From Lentisphaeria bacterium UBA1732 (GTDB lineage Bacteria; Verrucomicrobiota; Lentisphaeria; Victivallales; UBA1829): 57,332 bases of DNA. Below are positions 34,165 through 42,853 of this stretch, piece by piece. The notes beneath the pieces are model-generated. The model searched no databases, was not told where the DNA came from, and saw only the letters and a program-made list of their open reading frames with translations. The position numbers and the translations under genes were made by a program. Location of the stretch: contig DCIG01000075.1 in assembly GCA_002315855.1 (NCBI GenBank), forward strand, positions 1 to 57,332, given 5' to 3'. Each line of letters opens with the position of its first letter. Positions within the stretch are counted from its first letter, which is position 1.

Positions 34165-36240
34165 ATGGACACATCTTCTCAAACTTACACCATTCAAACG
34201 GCTCATACCAACTGGATTTTTTCCGGTGATACCGGCTCGACCTTGCTTCAAAGCACATTCGGCAAATCCGTCCCGGAAACTTGCACTTCTGCGGCTCTTG
34301 CCGTCTATCCTGTCCGCAATCTGTCGGCACTTCTCGAACCCTCCCTCTGCATCATCCAGCCGGACGGCACCCACAATCTCGAACTTCAGCTTGCCGCCGT
34401 CTCCGAGAGCGGTCTCGATGACAATGCCTCTTCCACGGTTTTTCATCTTGCCGACCCTGCGTATCCCGTTGATGTGGACCTCATCATTACGGCGTATTTT
34501 GCTGAAGATGTCATCACCTCCCGAATCCGTGTCATCAACAAAGGCTCGCAGGAAATCATGCTCCTTGACCGCGATTCCGCCTTTGTGCGTCTTCCTTATC
34601 ACCACGACACCCGTCTGACCTCTTTTTATGGCTGCTGGGCCAAGGAAATGACCGGATTCCACGAAGACAGACTCCCTCGCGGAATTACCAAGCACATCAA
34701 CAGTCAGATTTCCCGTGCCGCCGTCCCCGATTATCCCGGCTGTTATCTTTCGTTCGGCGGGCCTGCACAGGAAGACTCCGGCGATGTTTTTGCCGCTGCG
34801 GTTGCGTGGACAGGAAGCTGGGAATACAGCATCACCAATACGGAAAACGATGAAGTTTTCTTCTCTGCCGGCACGCTCCCCGCTCTTCGCATACTTGCTC
34901 CGGGGCGCCGTTATGAATCCCCGAATGTGGTCATGACATGGAGTTCACAGGGCAAAGGCCAGGCCTCCCGCAATCTCCACGATTACGGACGCAATTATGG
35001 CATTTACAACGGCAAAACAGAGCGTCCCGTCGTCCTGAACAGCTGGGAAGGTCTGTACATGGATTTCAATGAAGAAATCGTTACTGCGCTGATTCATCGT
35101 GCCGCCGAAGCCGGAGCCGAATATTTCGTCCTCGATGATGGCTGGTTTGGAAACGGCAAATATGCCCGCAATCAGGACACCTGCGGACTTGGCGACTGGC
35201 AGGTCAACCGCGAGAAACTCCCTCATGGCATCGAATATCTCTGCGATGAGTGTGAAAATGTCGGTCTTCGTTTCGGCATCTGGGTCGAACCCGAAATGAT
35301 TTGTCCTCTTTCCGAACTCTTTGAAAATCATCCCGATTATGCCATGCAGCTGCGTTTCCGCGACCGCGTCCCCATGCGCAGCCAGTACAATCTCGACCTC
35401 ACAAACCGCGAAGTCGAATCGTTCGTCTACGACACGGTGGCCTCACTCCTTTCTGCACATCCGCGCATTGCCTATATCAAATGGGATCACAATGCCACGG
35501 CAAATGTCAACCCCGGCAGTCCTGCCAATCCCGACGATCAGGGCGCACTGAATGACCGCTTCACGGAAGCCTACTATCGCATCATTTCCAAACTCCGCAA
35601 AAACTTCCCGTCTGTCATCTTTCAGGCGTGTTCGTCCGGCGGTATGCGCGGTGATTTAGGCACACTTCAGTTCAGCGAAGAATTTTGGGGCAGCGATGAA
35701 ACCAATGCGCTTGACCGCATTCTCATTCAATGGGGCTGGTCGCATTTCTTCCCGTCCAAGGCAATTGCTTCTCATATCGGACGGTACAAAGAAGGCGACT
35801 TCAAACTCCGTGCAGATGTTGCCATGACCGCTCGTCTCGGCATTGAGCTTGACCCGAAAATCCTTTCCGATGCCGATTTCGATACCCTCAAACAAGGTGT
35901 CGCAGAATACAAAAAAATCCGTCCTCTGCTTCATTCTGCCGACCTTTACCGGGGGCGTTCCCCCCACGATTCTCAGGTTACGGAGCTTACGTTTGTCGCA
36001 AAAGACAAATCTCAGGCCGTTTTCTTCGGATTCAAACGGCACACCGACCCGTACACGGAAAATCTCCTTCCACGCGGAATCGATGCTTCCAGAATATACC
36101 GTCTTACCGAACTGAATCCCGATACCTCTCCTCGTATTGTCCCCGGCGATTTCTCCGGCGCAGACCTTCTTGCGAATGGTATTCCCGTTTCATTTCCCTC
36201 CAAACAATCCAGCGTCGTGGTTCGCCTCGATGCTATCTGA
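34165..36240 (+). CDS. GH36 alpha-galactosidase
   Basis: 691 aa from the ATG at 34165, where homologous sequence begins (the first ATG of the domain; no strong ribosome site). The N-terminal beta-sandwich is followed by the catalytic barrel: VLNSWEGLYMDFNEE, DDGWFG, GDWQVNREKLPHG, GLRFGIWVEPEMI, nucleophile in YIKWDHN, CSSGGMRGDLG, and acid/base in GSDETNALDR. There is no signal peptide, so it hydrolyses imported alpha-galactosides in the cytoplasm. No transporter genes are adjacent; a DUF362 protein follows after 33 bp. Confidence 0.93.
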   Translation: MDTSSQTYTIQTAHTNWIFSGDTGSTLLQSTFGKSVPETCTSAALAVYPVRNLSALLEPSLCIIQPDGTHNLELQLAAVSESGLDDNASSTVFHLADPAYPVDVDLIITAYFAEDVITSRIRVINKGSQEIMLLDRDSAFVRLPYHHDTRLTSFYGCWAKEMTGFHEDRLPRGITKHINSQISRAAVPDYPGCYLSFGGPAQEDSGDVFAAAVAWTGSWEYSITNTENDEVFFSAGTLPALRILAPGRRYESPNVVMTWSSQGKGQASRNLHDYGRNYGIYNGKTERPVVLNSWEGLYMDFNEEIVTALIHRAAEAGAEYFVLDDGWFGNGKYARNQDTCGLGDWQVNREKLPHGIEYLCDECENVGLRFGIWVEPEMICPLSELFENHPDYAMQLRFRDRVPMRSQYNLDLTNREVESFVYDTVASLLSAHPRIAYIKWDHNATANVNPGSPANPDDQGALNDRFTEAYYRIISKLRKNFPSVIFQACSSGGMRGDLGTLQFSEEFWGSDETNALDRILIQWGWSHFFPSKAIASHIGRYKEGDFKLRADVAMTARLGIELDPKILSDADFDTLKQGVAEYKKIRPLLHSADLYRGRSPHDSQVTELTFVAKDKSQAVFFGFKRHTDPYTENLLPRGIDASRIYRLTELNPDTSPRIVPGDFSGADLLANGIPVSFPSKQSSVVVRLDAI

Positions 36241-36273
36241 TAACCCTGTTTTCACCCCGACTGGTTCCCGATT

Positions 36274-37326
36274 ATGAGTTCAAATGTTTATTTCATCCCC
36301 TGTTCTGCTCTGTCCGGCAGCAAAAACGCCGGGACGGCTTCTGTTACTCTTCTGAAAACCCTGATGGCGCGGGAGAATGTTCAGCTCCGTTCTCCGCTCC
36401 CTCTGAAAGTTCACTTCGGCGAAAAAGGAAACCGCACCTATCTGAAACCCGAAACCTATGACCCCCTGATTGCCTTCCTCAAATCTCAGCACATCGACTG
36501 CTCTTTCATGGAAACCAGTGTCCTCTACGGCGGCGAACGTTTCACTCGCGAGAAACACCTCGCTTTGGCGGAAAAACACGGCTTCACACAGCTCCCCGTT
36601 GTCATCGCCGATGGCGCGAAAGGGGAAGACTCCGTTGAAATCCCCATTCACCTGAAACACTTTCAGCAGGCCAGCATTGCCCGCAGACTTGCGGAATCGG
36701 AACAAGTCCTTGTTCTGGCTCATTTCAAAGGTCATAGCCTTGCAGGCTTCGGCGGAGCCATCAAACAGCTCTCCATGGGCTTCGCCGCAAAAGGCGGCAA
36801 ACTTGCCATGCACATGAGTATCAAGCCCAAAATCCGCAATTGGAAATGCAAACGATGCAAAGCCTGTACCACGCGTTGTCAGGCAGGGGCCATTACCATT
36901 GGCGAACACTGTTCCATCGACCACTCCAAATGCCTTGGATGTGGTGCATGTTTCTCCATTTGCCCGCACCACGCCGTTTCGATTTTCTCTTGGGCTGGCT
37001 TCCGCAATATCCTTTTCGGCAAACGCTTCTTCCGTGAAAAACTTGTGGAATATGCCTACGCCTCTCATCACGGCAAAAAGCACATCTACATTACATTCGC
37101 CATGAATATCACACGCGGCTGCGACTGCGAACCCCGTCCAATGTTTAACTGTACGGAGGACATCGGAGTTTTCGCCTCGGTTGACCCGGTTGCCATTGAC
37201 TCTGCGTGCTGGGATGCGGTGGCGGCAAAAGGCAGGAAATTCAAAGGCGCGGAACAGCTCGTATATGCCGACAAAATAGGGCTTGGTTCACGCAGTTACA
37301 ATCTCATTGAAATCGCCCCGGAATAA
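36274..37326 (+). CDS. DUF362 protein with 2[4Fe-4S] ferredoxin insert
   Basis: 350 aa. N-terminal DUF362 block (PLPLKVHFGEKGNRTYLKPE, LAHFKGHSLAGFGGAIKQLSMGFA). Two cluster motifs, CKRCKACTTRC (residues 190-200) and CLGCGACFSIC (219-229), are followed by a further domain ending VDPVAIDSACWDAV. The ferredoxin part is internal here, unlike the C-terminal placement in the 395-aa member at 17416. Electron transfer is likely, but partner and substrate are unknown. It is co-directional with the alpha-galactosidase and ends at a strong 14-bp terminator hairpin. Confidence 0.85.
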   Translation: MSSNVYFIPCSALSGSKNAGTASVTLLKTLMARENVQLRSPLPLKVHFGEKGNRTYLKPETYDPLIAFLKSQHIDCSFMETSVLYGGERFTREKHLALAEKHGFTQLPVVIADGAKGEDSVEIPIHLKHFQQASIARRLAESEQVLVLAHFKGHSLAGFGGAIKQLSMGFAAKGGKLAMHMSIKPKIRNWKCKRCKACTTRCQAGAITIGEHCSIDHSKCLGCGACFSICPHHAVSIFSWAGFRNILFGKRFFREKLVEYAYASHHGKKHIYITFAMNITRGCDCEPRPMFNCTEDIGVFASVDPVAIDSACWDAVAAKGRKFKGAEQLVYADKIGLGSRSYNLIEIAPE

Positions 37327-37338
37327 TTTCCCCGGAAT

Positions 37339-37377
37339 ACAAACAAGAGGTACTCCATCGAAATACCTCTTGTTTGT
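37339..37377. terminator. Bidirectional terminator, 14-bp perfect stem
   Basis: ACAAACAAGAGGTA (37339-37352) pairs perfectly with TACCTCTTGTTTGT (37364-37377). It separates the convergent DUF362 and metallophosphoesterase genes. The dispersed-element hairpin follows 8 bp later. Confidence 0.75.
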
Positions 37378-37384
37378 TACCTTT

Positions 37385-37407
37385 GAGCTGAATTTTGAAA
37401 TCAGCTC
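37385..37407 (+). repeat. Dispersed element copy forming a hairpin (37.4 kb)
   Basis: ATTTTGAAATCAGCTC within GAGCTGA (37385-37391), 9-nt loop, TCAGCTC (37401-37407). The stop codon of the metallophosphoesterase gene (minus strand, 37403-37401) lies inside the stem. Confidence 0.65.
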
Positions 37408-38204
37408 CTCTGATAAGGCGTTCCGTCTGAATGATACGATTCACAGCGGAACGTTCCTTTTTCATAGACTACCATGCGGAAAATATCGTGCTTCGTCAAA
37501 GACCCCGTAACGATTTCTCCATAACCTTTCTCATCCAGCCGCGTATGAGGTTTATGCCGGTGTCCGGCAATGACCAGCGCGATTTTTTGTGCTTCAATCA
37601 GCGGCAGAATTTCCCCGGTATTCCAGTGCCCGTGCCTCTTTTCCCCTTTTTCTTCCAGAAAGGGAAAATGCGACACACACACGATTGGACGCTCATCCTT
37701 TTTCGTTGCCTCTCTTTTCAGAAAATCCTGCGATTCTTTCGTCAATATCCCGTTGGATAACCAGGGCTTTGTCGGCAGTGCCGAATCCAGCACTGCAAAT
37801 CTTAATTCTCCTGTTTCGTAAATGCCGGGACGTGTCATGGGACAATGCACCGTTAATGCTTCCGTGAATCTCTCCATTGCATTCCGGCACAGATGCGCCC
37901 TTACATAGCGGTCGTGGTTTCCCGGAGAATACAGAATCGGTATCTTGCTGTCAATCAGTGGTTTCAACTCACGCAATGCAGTTCCAAATTCCCGCGGATC
38001 AGCAGTACTGACCGCATCCCCTGCAAATACAATGACGTCCGGTCTCATCTTCAACCCTGCCTGTACCATCTTCCCGATGGCATCTTTGTGAAAATGCGAA
38101 CGGAAAAGCACCGCATTGGTGAATCCGCACATTCGTTTATCGGTCAGAGTCCTTGCCGAAAAAAACGGCGCTACATGAATATCGGAGAAAACCAGCAGCT
38201 TCAT
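37401..38204 (-). CDS. Calcineurin-like metallophosphoesterase
   Basis: 267 aa, cytoplasmic. Metal-ligand motifs in order: FSDIHVAP, VFAGDAVS, YSPGNHDRYV, CVSHFPF and VIAGHRHKPH, the complete two-metal site of the family. It resembles small bacterial phosphodiesterases and phosphatases of lipid or nucleotide substrates (LpxH-type enzymes share the fold), but the substrate is not assignable. It starts 1 bp after the stop of the periplasmic protein gene, so it is last in the pcnB-unknown-phosphoesterase operon. Confidence 0.88.
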   Translation of the reverse strand: MKLLVFSDIHVAPFFSARTLTDKRMCGFTNAVLFRSHFHKDAIGKMVQAGLKMRPDVIVFAGDAVSTADPREFGTALRELKPLIDSKIPILYSPGNHDRYVRAHLCRNAMERFTEALTVHCPMTRPGIYETGELRFAVLDSALPTKPWLSNGILTKESQDFLKREATKKDERPIVCVSHFPFLEEKGEKRHGHWNTGEILPLIEAQKIALVIAGHRHKPHTRLDEKGYGEIVTGSLTKHDIFRMVVYEKGTFRCESYHSDGTPYQRS

Positions 38205-38205
38205 C

Positions 38206-39339
38206 TTACGGCTTTTTTTCTGTCAGTGCCAAAACGCTTTCGTAGTAGCTCAAATCCTGTTTCGCCGCAGCTTCATACTCAGTCCCCGCAGAAAGCTCCG
38301 TTGCTTTTTTCTGATCTGCCACTGCCGCTGCCACATTTGCCGCCAGATAATTTGCCTTCGCGGAAAACTGCAATGATACCGCTTCGCTGATTCCGCCCTT
38401 GCCTGCATATTGCACTTTCATCGCCTGGGACGCTTCCAGTGTCTCTTTCAGAGGAACCCAGCTGAACGGTGCCTGGTCCAGCACAAAGGAGAGCAAACGC
38501 AAGGTCGAAGCCGGAGTCCCGCTGAAATCCTTGAATGCTTCTCCGATTGCCTGCTTGAATTCTTCGGCATGATCGGTACGAACCAGATAATCCAGCTGTA
38601 ACACCTTGATTTCGATATTATTAGCATTGTTCTTCGCCAGTTTCGCCACGAACTGTGCCGCTTCCTTTGTACCAGCTGTTGTTTCATAGACGAATAATTT
38701 CGCCTGAATCGCCAGCATATCGCCGGGGAAACTTTCCAGAATCTTGTCTGCACTCTGGCTTATCACACGCGGCAGAGATGCCTGAATCGCGCTTTGCAGT
38801 TCTTTGTGCATTCGTTCCAGTTTTTCCTGACGCGCAGTACTGAATGTTCCTTTGTCGATTTCATGCAGGACATTGTCCAGTTCTTCCAGTGCGCCTTTCC
38901 ATATCACATCATCTTTTTCAGTAACTACGGCAAATGGTATCACAAGTTCCGTAAGTGTATATTCCCGGTAAATCGAATCGCTTGTGTTCTTGTCTTCATA
39001 AATCGGCAGAATGAAACCGTTTAACCCCATCGATTTTGTCGATTCACCCGGCAGACGCGACACTGCGTAAAATTCTGTTTTCTTCTTGAAATCTGTCGAT
39101 TGGGTGCAGACACTGTCCACCATGCGCAGCAGTGTTTTGGCGGTGGGCAAAGTCGGGTCGAAAAATACATACACACAAACTTGTGCTTTTTCCATTGGCT
39201 TCCGTCCTGCGATCTGATTCAATTTCGGCAGAATGTCCGATGGTTCCAGCGGTACTCCGATTTCCACGGCGGAAACCGTCCCGCTTCCCATGAAAAGCAC
39301 GGCACAAATTGCATACAATAATTTGCGTAACATTTTCAT
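38206..39339 (-). CDS. Periplasmic protein with helical-repeat C-terminus, function unknown
   Basis: 377 aa with a clear signal peptide (about 24 residues, ending GTVSAVE). Residues 45-150 (VCVYVFFDPTLPTAKTLLRMVDSVC to FAVVTEKDDVIWKG) look like a thioredoxin-fold region without a CxxC. The remainder is helical with TPR/HEAT-like heptads (EAAQFVAKLAKNNANNIEIKVLQLDYLV), suggesting a scaffold. I do not recognise a named family. The ATG follows the ribosome site GAAAGGAATG. It sits 32 bp after pcnB and 1 bp before the phosphoesterase. Confidence 0.75.
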   Translation of the reverse strand: MKMLRKLLYAICAVLFMGSGTVSAVEIGVPLEPSDILPKLNQIAGRKPMEKAQVCVYVFFDPTLPTAKTLLRMVDSVCTQSTDFKKKTEFYAVSRLPGESTKSMGLNGFILPIYEDKNTSDSIYREYTLTELVIPFAVVTEKDDVIWKGALEELDNVLHEIDKGTFSTARQEKLERMHKELQSAIQASLPRVISQSADKILESFPGDMLAIQAKLFVYETTAGTKEAAQFVAKLAKNNANNIEIKVLQLDYLVRTDHAEEFKQAIGEAFKDFSGTPASTLRLLSFVLDQAPFSWVPLKETLEASQAMKVQYAGKGGISEAVSLQFSAKANYLAANVAAAVADQKKATELSAGTEYEAAAKQDLSYYESVLALTEKKP

Positions 39340-39371
39340 TCCTTTCTTTGTATCATGAATAAACAGATTTG

Positions 39372-40709
39372 TTATTCTTCCGCAGTGGAATCTCCGCCTT
39401 CCTCATAATTCGGACTCATTTCACAGCCCGAATCCATTGTCGCAGAAAGTTCATCCTCTTGCATTAAATCCTTTTCATCTTTGCGGGACATGCGCTGATG
39501 GGGTCTCCCGCGTTTGCGCCGGATTGTCGGTCGCGACATGCGTTCCGGAACTGGACATCTTTCCTCGAAATCCGCAATATTCCATATCAGGATATTTTGG
39601 ATGATCGCCAATTCTCTTGCACTCGAATATCCGTTGCGGTTCACCATATCGCGGAACTTCTTCAATGCGTGCAGCTTCGGCTGCATCATCAAATTGCACA
39701 CGGTATCGGCTGTCGTTCGGTGCGTCAGGCACATCGGGTGGAAAATATCGCGAATCAATCCTTTCATATCCGATTCTATTCCGGGATAATACGCCCATAA
39801 TCCGCCTGGTTCGTGCGTCTCGCCGTAATGCAGTTCCACAAACGGCAAAGTCAGCATGGCGATTGCGGAGGAAAGACTTGTACGGAATAATCCCCCGCAG
39901 ATGCGTTCACACCGCATATCCAGCAGTGCCAGAGAGTACTGCACCTGCGGAGTGTCGAAAACTTCATCCAGATTGGGCAGATAATGCGCCAGAAATCCAT
40001 ATTCGTGAAATGCCCGCAGCAGCTGAGATGTATACGGACTTTTCAATATCTTTTCCAGTTCCAGTGTCAGTCTCGATGGCGATGCTAAATGAATCAGTTC
40101 CATCTTCTTGCGCACTGCCGCTTCCGTTGCTGGTTCCATGTGGAATCCATACTGACCCGCCAGCTTGATTGCCCGCAGAATGCGTACCGGATCTTCCTCG
40201 AATCTCAGTTCCGGATTGCCGATTGTGCGCACGATACCGTTCTCTAAATCCTTCAGTCCCAGTCCTGTATGATCCACCACAATATCATGCACGGGGTCAT
40301 AGAAGATTGCATTCACCGTGAAATCTCTGCGGAATGCGTCATCCAGAGCCGACCCGAATTCATTGTCCCGGAAAATCATGTTTTCCGGTGCCTGGTCGAA
40401 ATGTTTCGGGCATTCCGTCTGATCTTCTCTCTGCGGCTGTTTGCGGAATGTGCTGATTTCCGTAATATCGCGTCCCTTGTACAGATGCACCAGACGGAAT
40501 CTCCGCCCGATGATCATGGTTCGCCTGTCGCGGAAAACACGCCGTACTTCTTCCGGCGTTGCCGATGTCGATATATCATAATCTTTCGGCTTGCGGTTCA
40601 GCAGTATATCGCGCACGGCGCCGCCGACCAGATAGGTTTCATAACCTGCTCGCTGCAATCGGTCGATGATGCCGATAATATAGGGATCGGATTGTGACCT
40701 TAAGGACAT
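39372..40709 (-). CDS. pcnB: Poly(A) polymerase / nucleotidyltransferase (PcnB type)
   Basis: 445 aa. The nucleotidyltransferase core has VGGAVRDILLNRKPKDYDIST (G-[GS] and the DxD metal pair). The block IIGRRFRLVHL followed by DITEISTFR is the signature that separates PcnB poly(A) polymerases from CCA-adding enzymes. The C-terminus is basic (RRKRGRPHQRMSRKDEK), as in PcnB. It would add 3' tails that speed RNA decay. It heads a three-gene operon; no strong ribosome site or promoter is visible before the ATG. Confidence 0.9.
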   Translation of the reverse strand: MSLRSQSDPYIIGIIDRLQRAGYETYLVGGAVRDILLNRKPKDYDISTSATPEEVRRVFRDRRTMIIGRRFRLVHLYKGRDITEISTFRKQPQREDQTECPKHFDQAPENMIFRDNEFGSALDDAFRRDFTVNAIFYDPVHDIVVDHTGLGLKDLENGIVRTIGNPELRFEEDPVRILRAIKLAGQYGFHMEPATEAAVRKKMELIHLASPSRLTLELEKILKSPYTSQLLRAFHEYGFLAHYLPNLDEVFDTPQVQYSLALLDMRCERICGGLFRTSLSSAIAMLTLPFVELHYGETHEPGGLWAYYPGIESDMKGLIRDIFHPMCLTHRTTADTVCNLMMQPKLHALKKFRDMVNRNGYSSARELAIIQNILIWNIADFEERCPVPERMSRPTIRRKRGRPHQRMSRKDEKDLMQEDELSATMDSGCEMSPNYEEGGDSTAEE

Positions 40710-41068
40710 AATTCGTAATTTCTTGTTTATGGAGCCTTTTTCAATAAATCTTTGGAATACAGCAGAAAAAGCATCTTTCGATTCGGCTCTCGAAAACCTT
40801 TTCTCATTATTCCGCAGGCATTTTGATTTCGGCTCTTATCGTGAAAACCGGTCCTGATTCTTCTTGATTCTTTGAAATTTCAAAATCAGCTCCGGTCTTG
40901 ATATTGCGGGTGTGCTTTTGAAAAATGCGTCAGTTCGTACTTTTCCTTTTGCCGCATTTTTGAAAAGCTGCTCATAAAATATAGCATCATTCCCCATCCT
41001 TTTCAAGAAAACATCCGCGTTTTCCCGTGTCCCCTGAAATCTCAGACCTTTCAGGATTCCGGCCCCCC
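40710..41068. other. Intergenic region between nadB and pcnB
   Basis: 359 bp, no gene. It contains a small hairpin directly past nadB (CCTGAAA/TTTCAGG, 41033-41055), a larger inverted repeat (40914-40929 with 40953-40968, 15 of 16 matched), and a variant of the dispersed element at 40874-40892. A minus-strand frame covering it is the antisense shadow of nadB. Confidence 0.5.
40874..40892 (+). repeat. Dispersed element variant (40.9 kb)
   Basis: GAAATTTCAAAATCAGCTC. The last ten bases match the consensus (TTTTGAAATCAGCTC); the TTGAA core is rearranged as part of the palindrome GAAATTTC. Confidence 0.4.
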
Positions 41069-42745
41069 CTATCGGTTGATGGGAGAATAATGCTGCTGCA
41101 ATATCGTATCCACTCCGTCCTGTTTCGGATCGCGGTCCGGGTAGTCCGCATTGAAATGCAGGCCCCGGCTTTCCTTGCGTTCCATTGCAGAGTCGATAAT
41201 CAGCTCCGCCACGGTTGCCAGGTTGCGCAGTTCGATTAAATCCTTCGTCAGATGGAAATTCCAGTAGTATTTGTCGATTTCCTCTCGGATATTTTCGATT
41301 CTGCGCTTGGCTCGTTCCAGTCTCTTGTTGGTGCGGTATATCCCCACATAGTCCCACATAAACTGGCGGATTTCCGCCCAGTTGTGCGTGATGACCACCT
41401 GCTCGTCCGAACTCGTCGCGTCTCCGCTGGTCCACAGCGGTGCTTTCCGGTCGGCCAGTCCGGTACGCAAATCCTCCAGATGTTCCATGATATGCTTTGC
41501 CGCATTCGCCGGCACCACCAGTGCTTCCAGCAAACTGTTGCTTGCCAGACGGTTTGCACCGTGCAGTCCCGTACAGGCTGTTTCGCCCACGGCATACAGC
41601 CCCGGAATCCCCGTGAATCCGTTCAAATCCGTCTTCACGCCGCCGCAGCTGAAATGCGCTGCCGGAACGACTGGAATCAGCTGTTTCGACATATCGATGC
41701 CCGCTTCCATGCACTTCGCAAAAATATTCGGGAAGCGTCTCTGCAGAAATTCTGCCGTATGATGTCGCATATCCAGCCAGGCGCACGGCTGCCCCGAACG
41801 CTTCAGTTCGTTGTCGATGGCGCGAGCCACCACGTCGCGCGGGGCCAGACTCTTCATCGGGTGATATTCCTGCATGAATTCCACGGGTTCCGTGCATCCC
41901 GGTCGAAGCACCTTCAGTACGCCTCCCTCTCCGCGAAGTGCTTCGCTGATCAGGAACGATTTCACTTTCGGATGGTACAGGATTGTCGGGTGGAACTGAT
42001 AGAATTCCATATTTGCGATTTTTGCAAATGCGCGATACCCCATTGCCACGCCGGCACCGCAGGCCACATCGGGATTGCTGGTGTACAGGTATACTTTCCC
42101 GCATCCTCCGGTTGCCAGTGTTGTGCTGAGTGCGGTGATTGCCACAATGGTGTTTTCGCGTTCATCCAGCACGTATGCGCCGATGCATCGGTTTTCCCCC
42201 ATCCAGCCGATATGCCATGTGCTGATCAAATCAATCGCCGTATGATACTCGAATACATGAATATTCGGGTTCGCGCGGCACGCCGCCACCAGCGAACGTT
42301 CTACTTCCGCACCTGTTACATCGCCTGCGTGCAGGATTCGCCGTTTATGGTGTCCGCCCTCTCGTCCCAGATCGAAATCCGAATGCCCCGCTTCCGGCGG
42401 TGCCTTTCCCATTTCTTCCAGCGTTGTGAAGTGTGTCCCTATATCGATAAGCCATTTGATTCGTTCAGGCCCTTCGCTTACGATTCCCATCACCGCTTCC
42501 GGCGAGCAGAGATGCGCTCCGGCTTCCAGGGTGTCCGCCAAATGTTCCTCGAACGTGTCGCCCACATCCGTTACACATGCGATCCCTCCCTGAGCCAGTT
42601 TGGAATTGCAGTCGTCAATCGCGCTTTTTGTGATGATTGCGATAGACCCTGCACCCTTTTCAGCAAGCATGAGTGCCGTGCTCAGTCCTGCCAAGCCGCT
42701 TCCGATGATCAGATGATCGAAAAAACATTCTTTTGCTGTTTGCAT
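41069..42745 (-). CDS. nadB: L-aspartate oxidase
   Basis: 558-aa flavoenzyme making iminoaspartate for de novo NAD synthesis with NadA. FAD-binding GSGLAGLSTALMLAEKG starts at residue 16. Active-site and substrate blocks: KLAQGGIACV, EAGHSDFDLGREGGHHKRR, ALATGGCG, PRDVVARAID, and CTGLHGANRLASNSLLEALV near residue 375. This last motif and the gene's size fit NadB better than succinate dehydrogenase SdhA or fumarate reductase. nadA and nadC are not in the window. It is divergent from lnt with 108 bp between. Confidence 0.95.
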   Translation of the reverse strand: MQTAKECFFDHLIIGSGLAGLSTALMLAEKGAGSIAIITKSAIDDCNSKLAQGGIACVTDVGDTFEEHLADTLEAGAHLCSPEAVMGIVSEGPERIKWLIDIGTHFTTLEEMGKAPPEAGHSDFDLGREGGHHKRRILHAGDVTGAEVERSLVAACRANPNIHVFEYHTAIDLISTWHIGWMGENRCIGAYVLDERENTIVAITALSTTLATGGCGKVYLYTSNPDVACGAGVAMGYRAFAKIANMEFYQFHPTILYHPKVKSFLISEALRGEGGVLKVLRPGCTEPVEFMQEYHPMKSLAPRDVVARAIDNELKRSGQPCAWLDMRHHTAEFLQRRFPNIFAKCMEAGIDMSKQLIPVVPAAHFSCGGVKTDLNGFTGIPGLYAVGETACTGLHGANRLASNSLLEALVVPANAAKHIMEHLEDLRTGLADRKAPLWTSGDATSSDEQVVITHNWAEIRQFMWDYVGIYRTNKRLERAKRRIENIREEIDKYYWNFHLTKDLIELRNLATVAELIIDSAMERKESRGLHFNADYPDRDPKQDGVDTILQQHYSPINR

Positions 42746-42853
42746 TTTTTTCCCAAAATTTTGAAATCGGGGTTTAAATATCAGGTATCATGATGTAAAT
42801 TACACCGTTTTTATGTTTTTTTCCACACTTTTTTCAAAGAAGATTCATTTTTT

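Noticed and set aside
41252..42793. 513-codon plus-strand frame and a 422-codon minus-strand frame over nadB
   Set aside because: Both overlap the unmistakable nadB frame and encode low-complexity, motif-free sequence.
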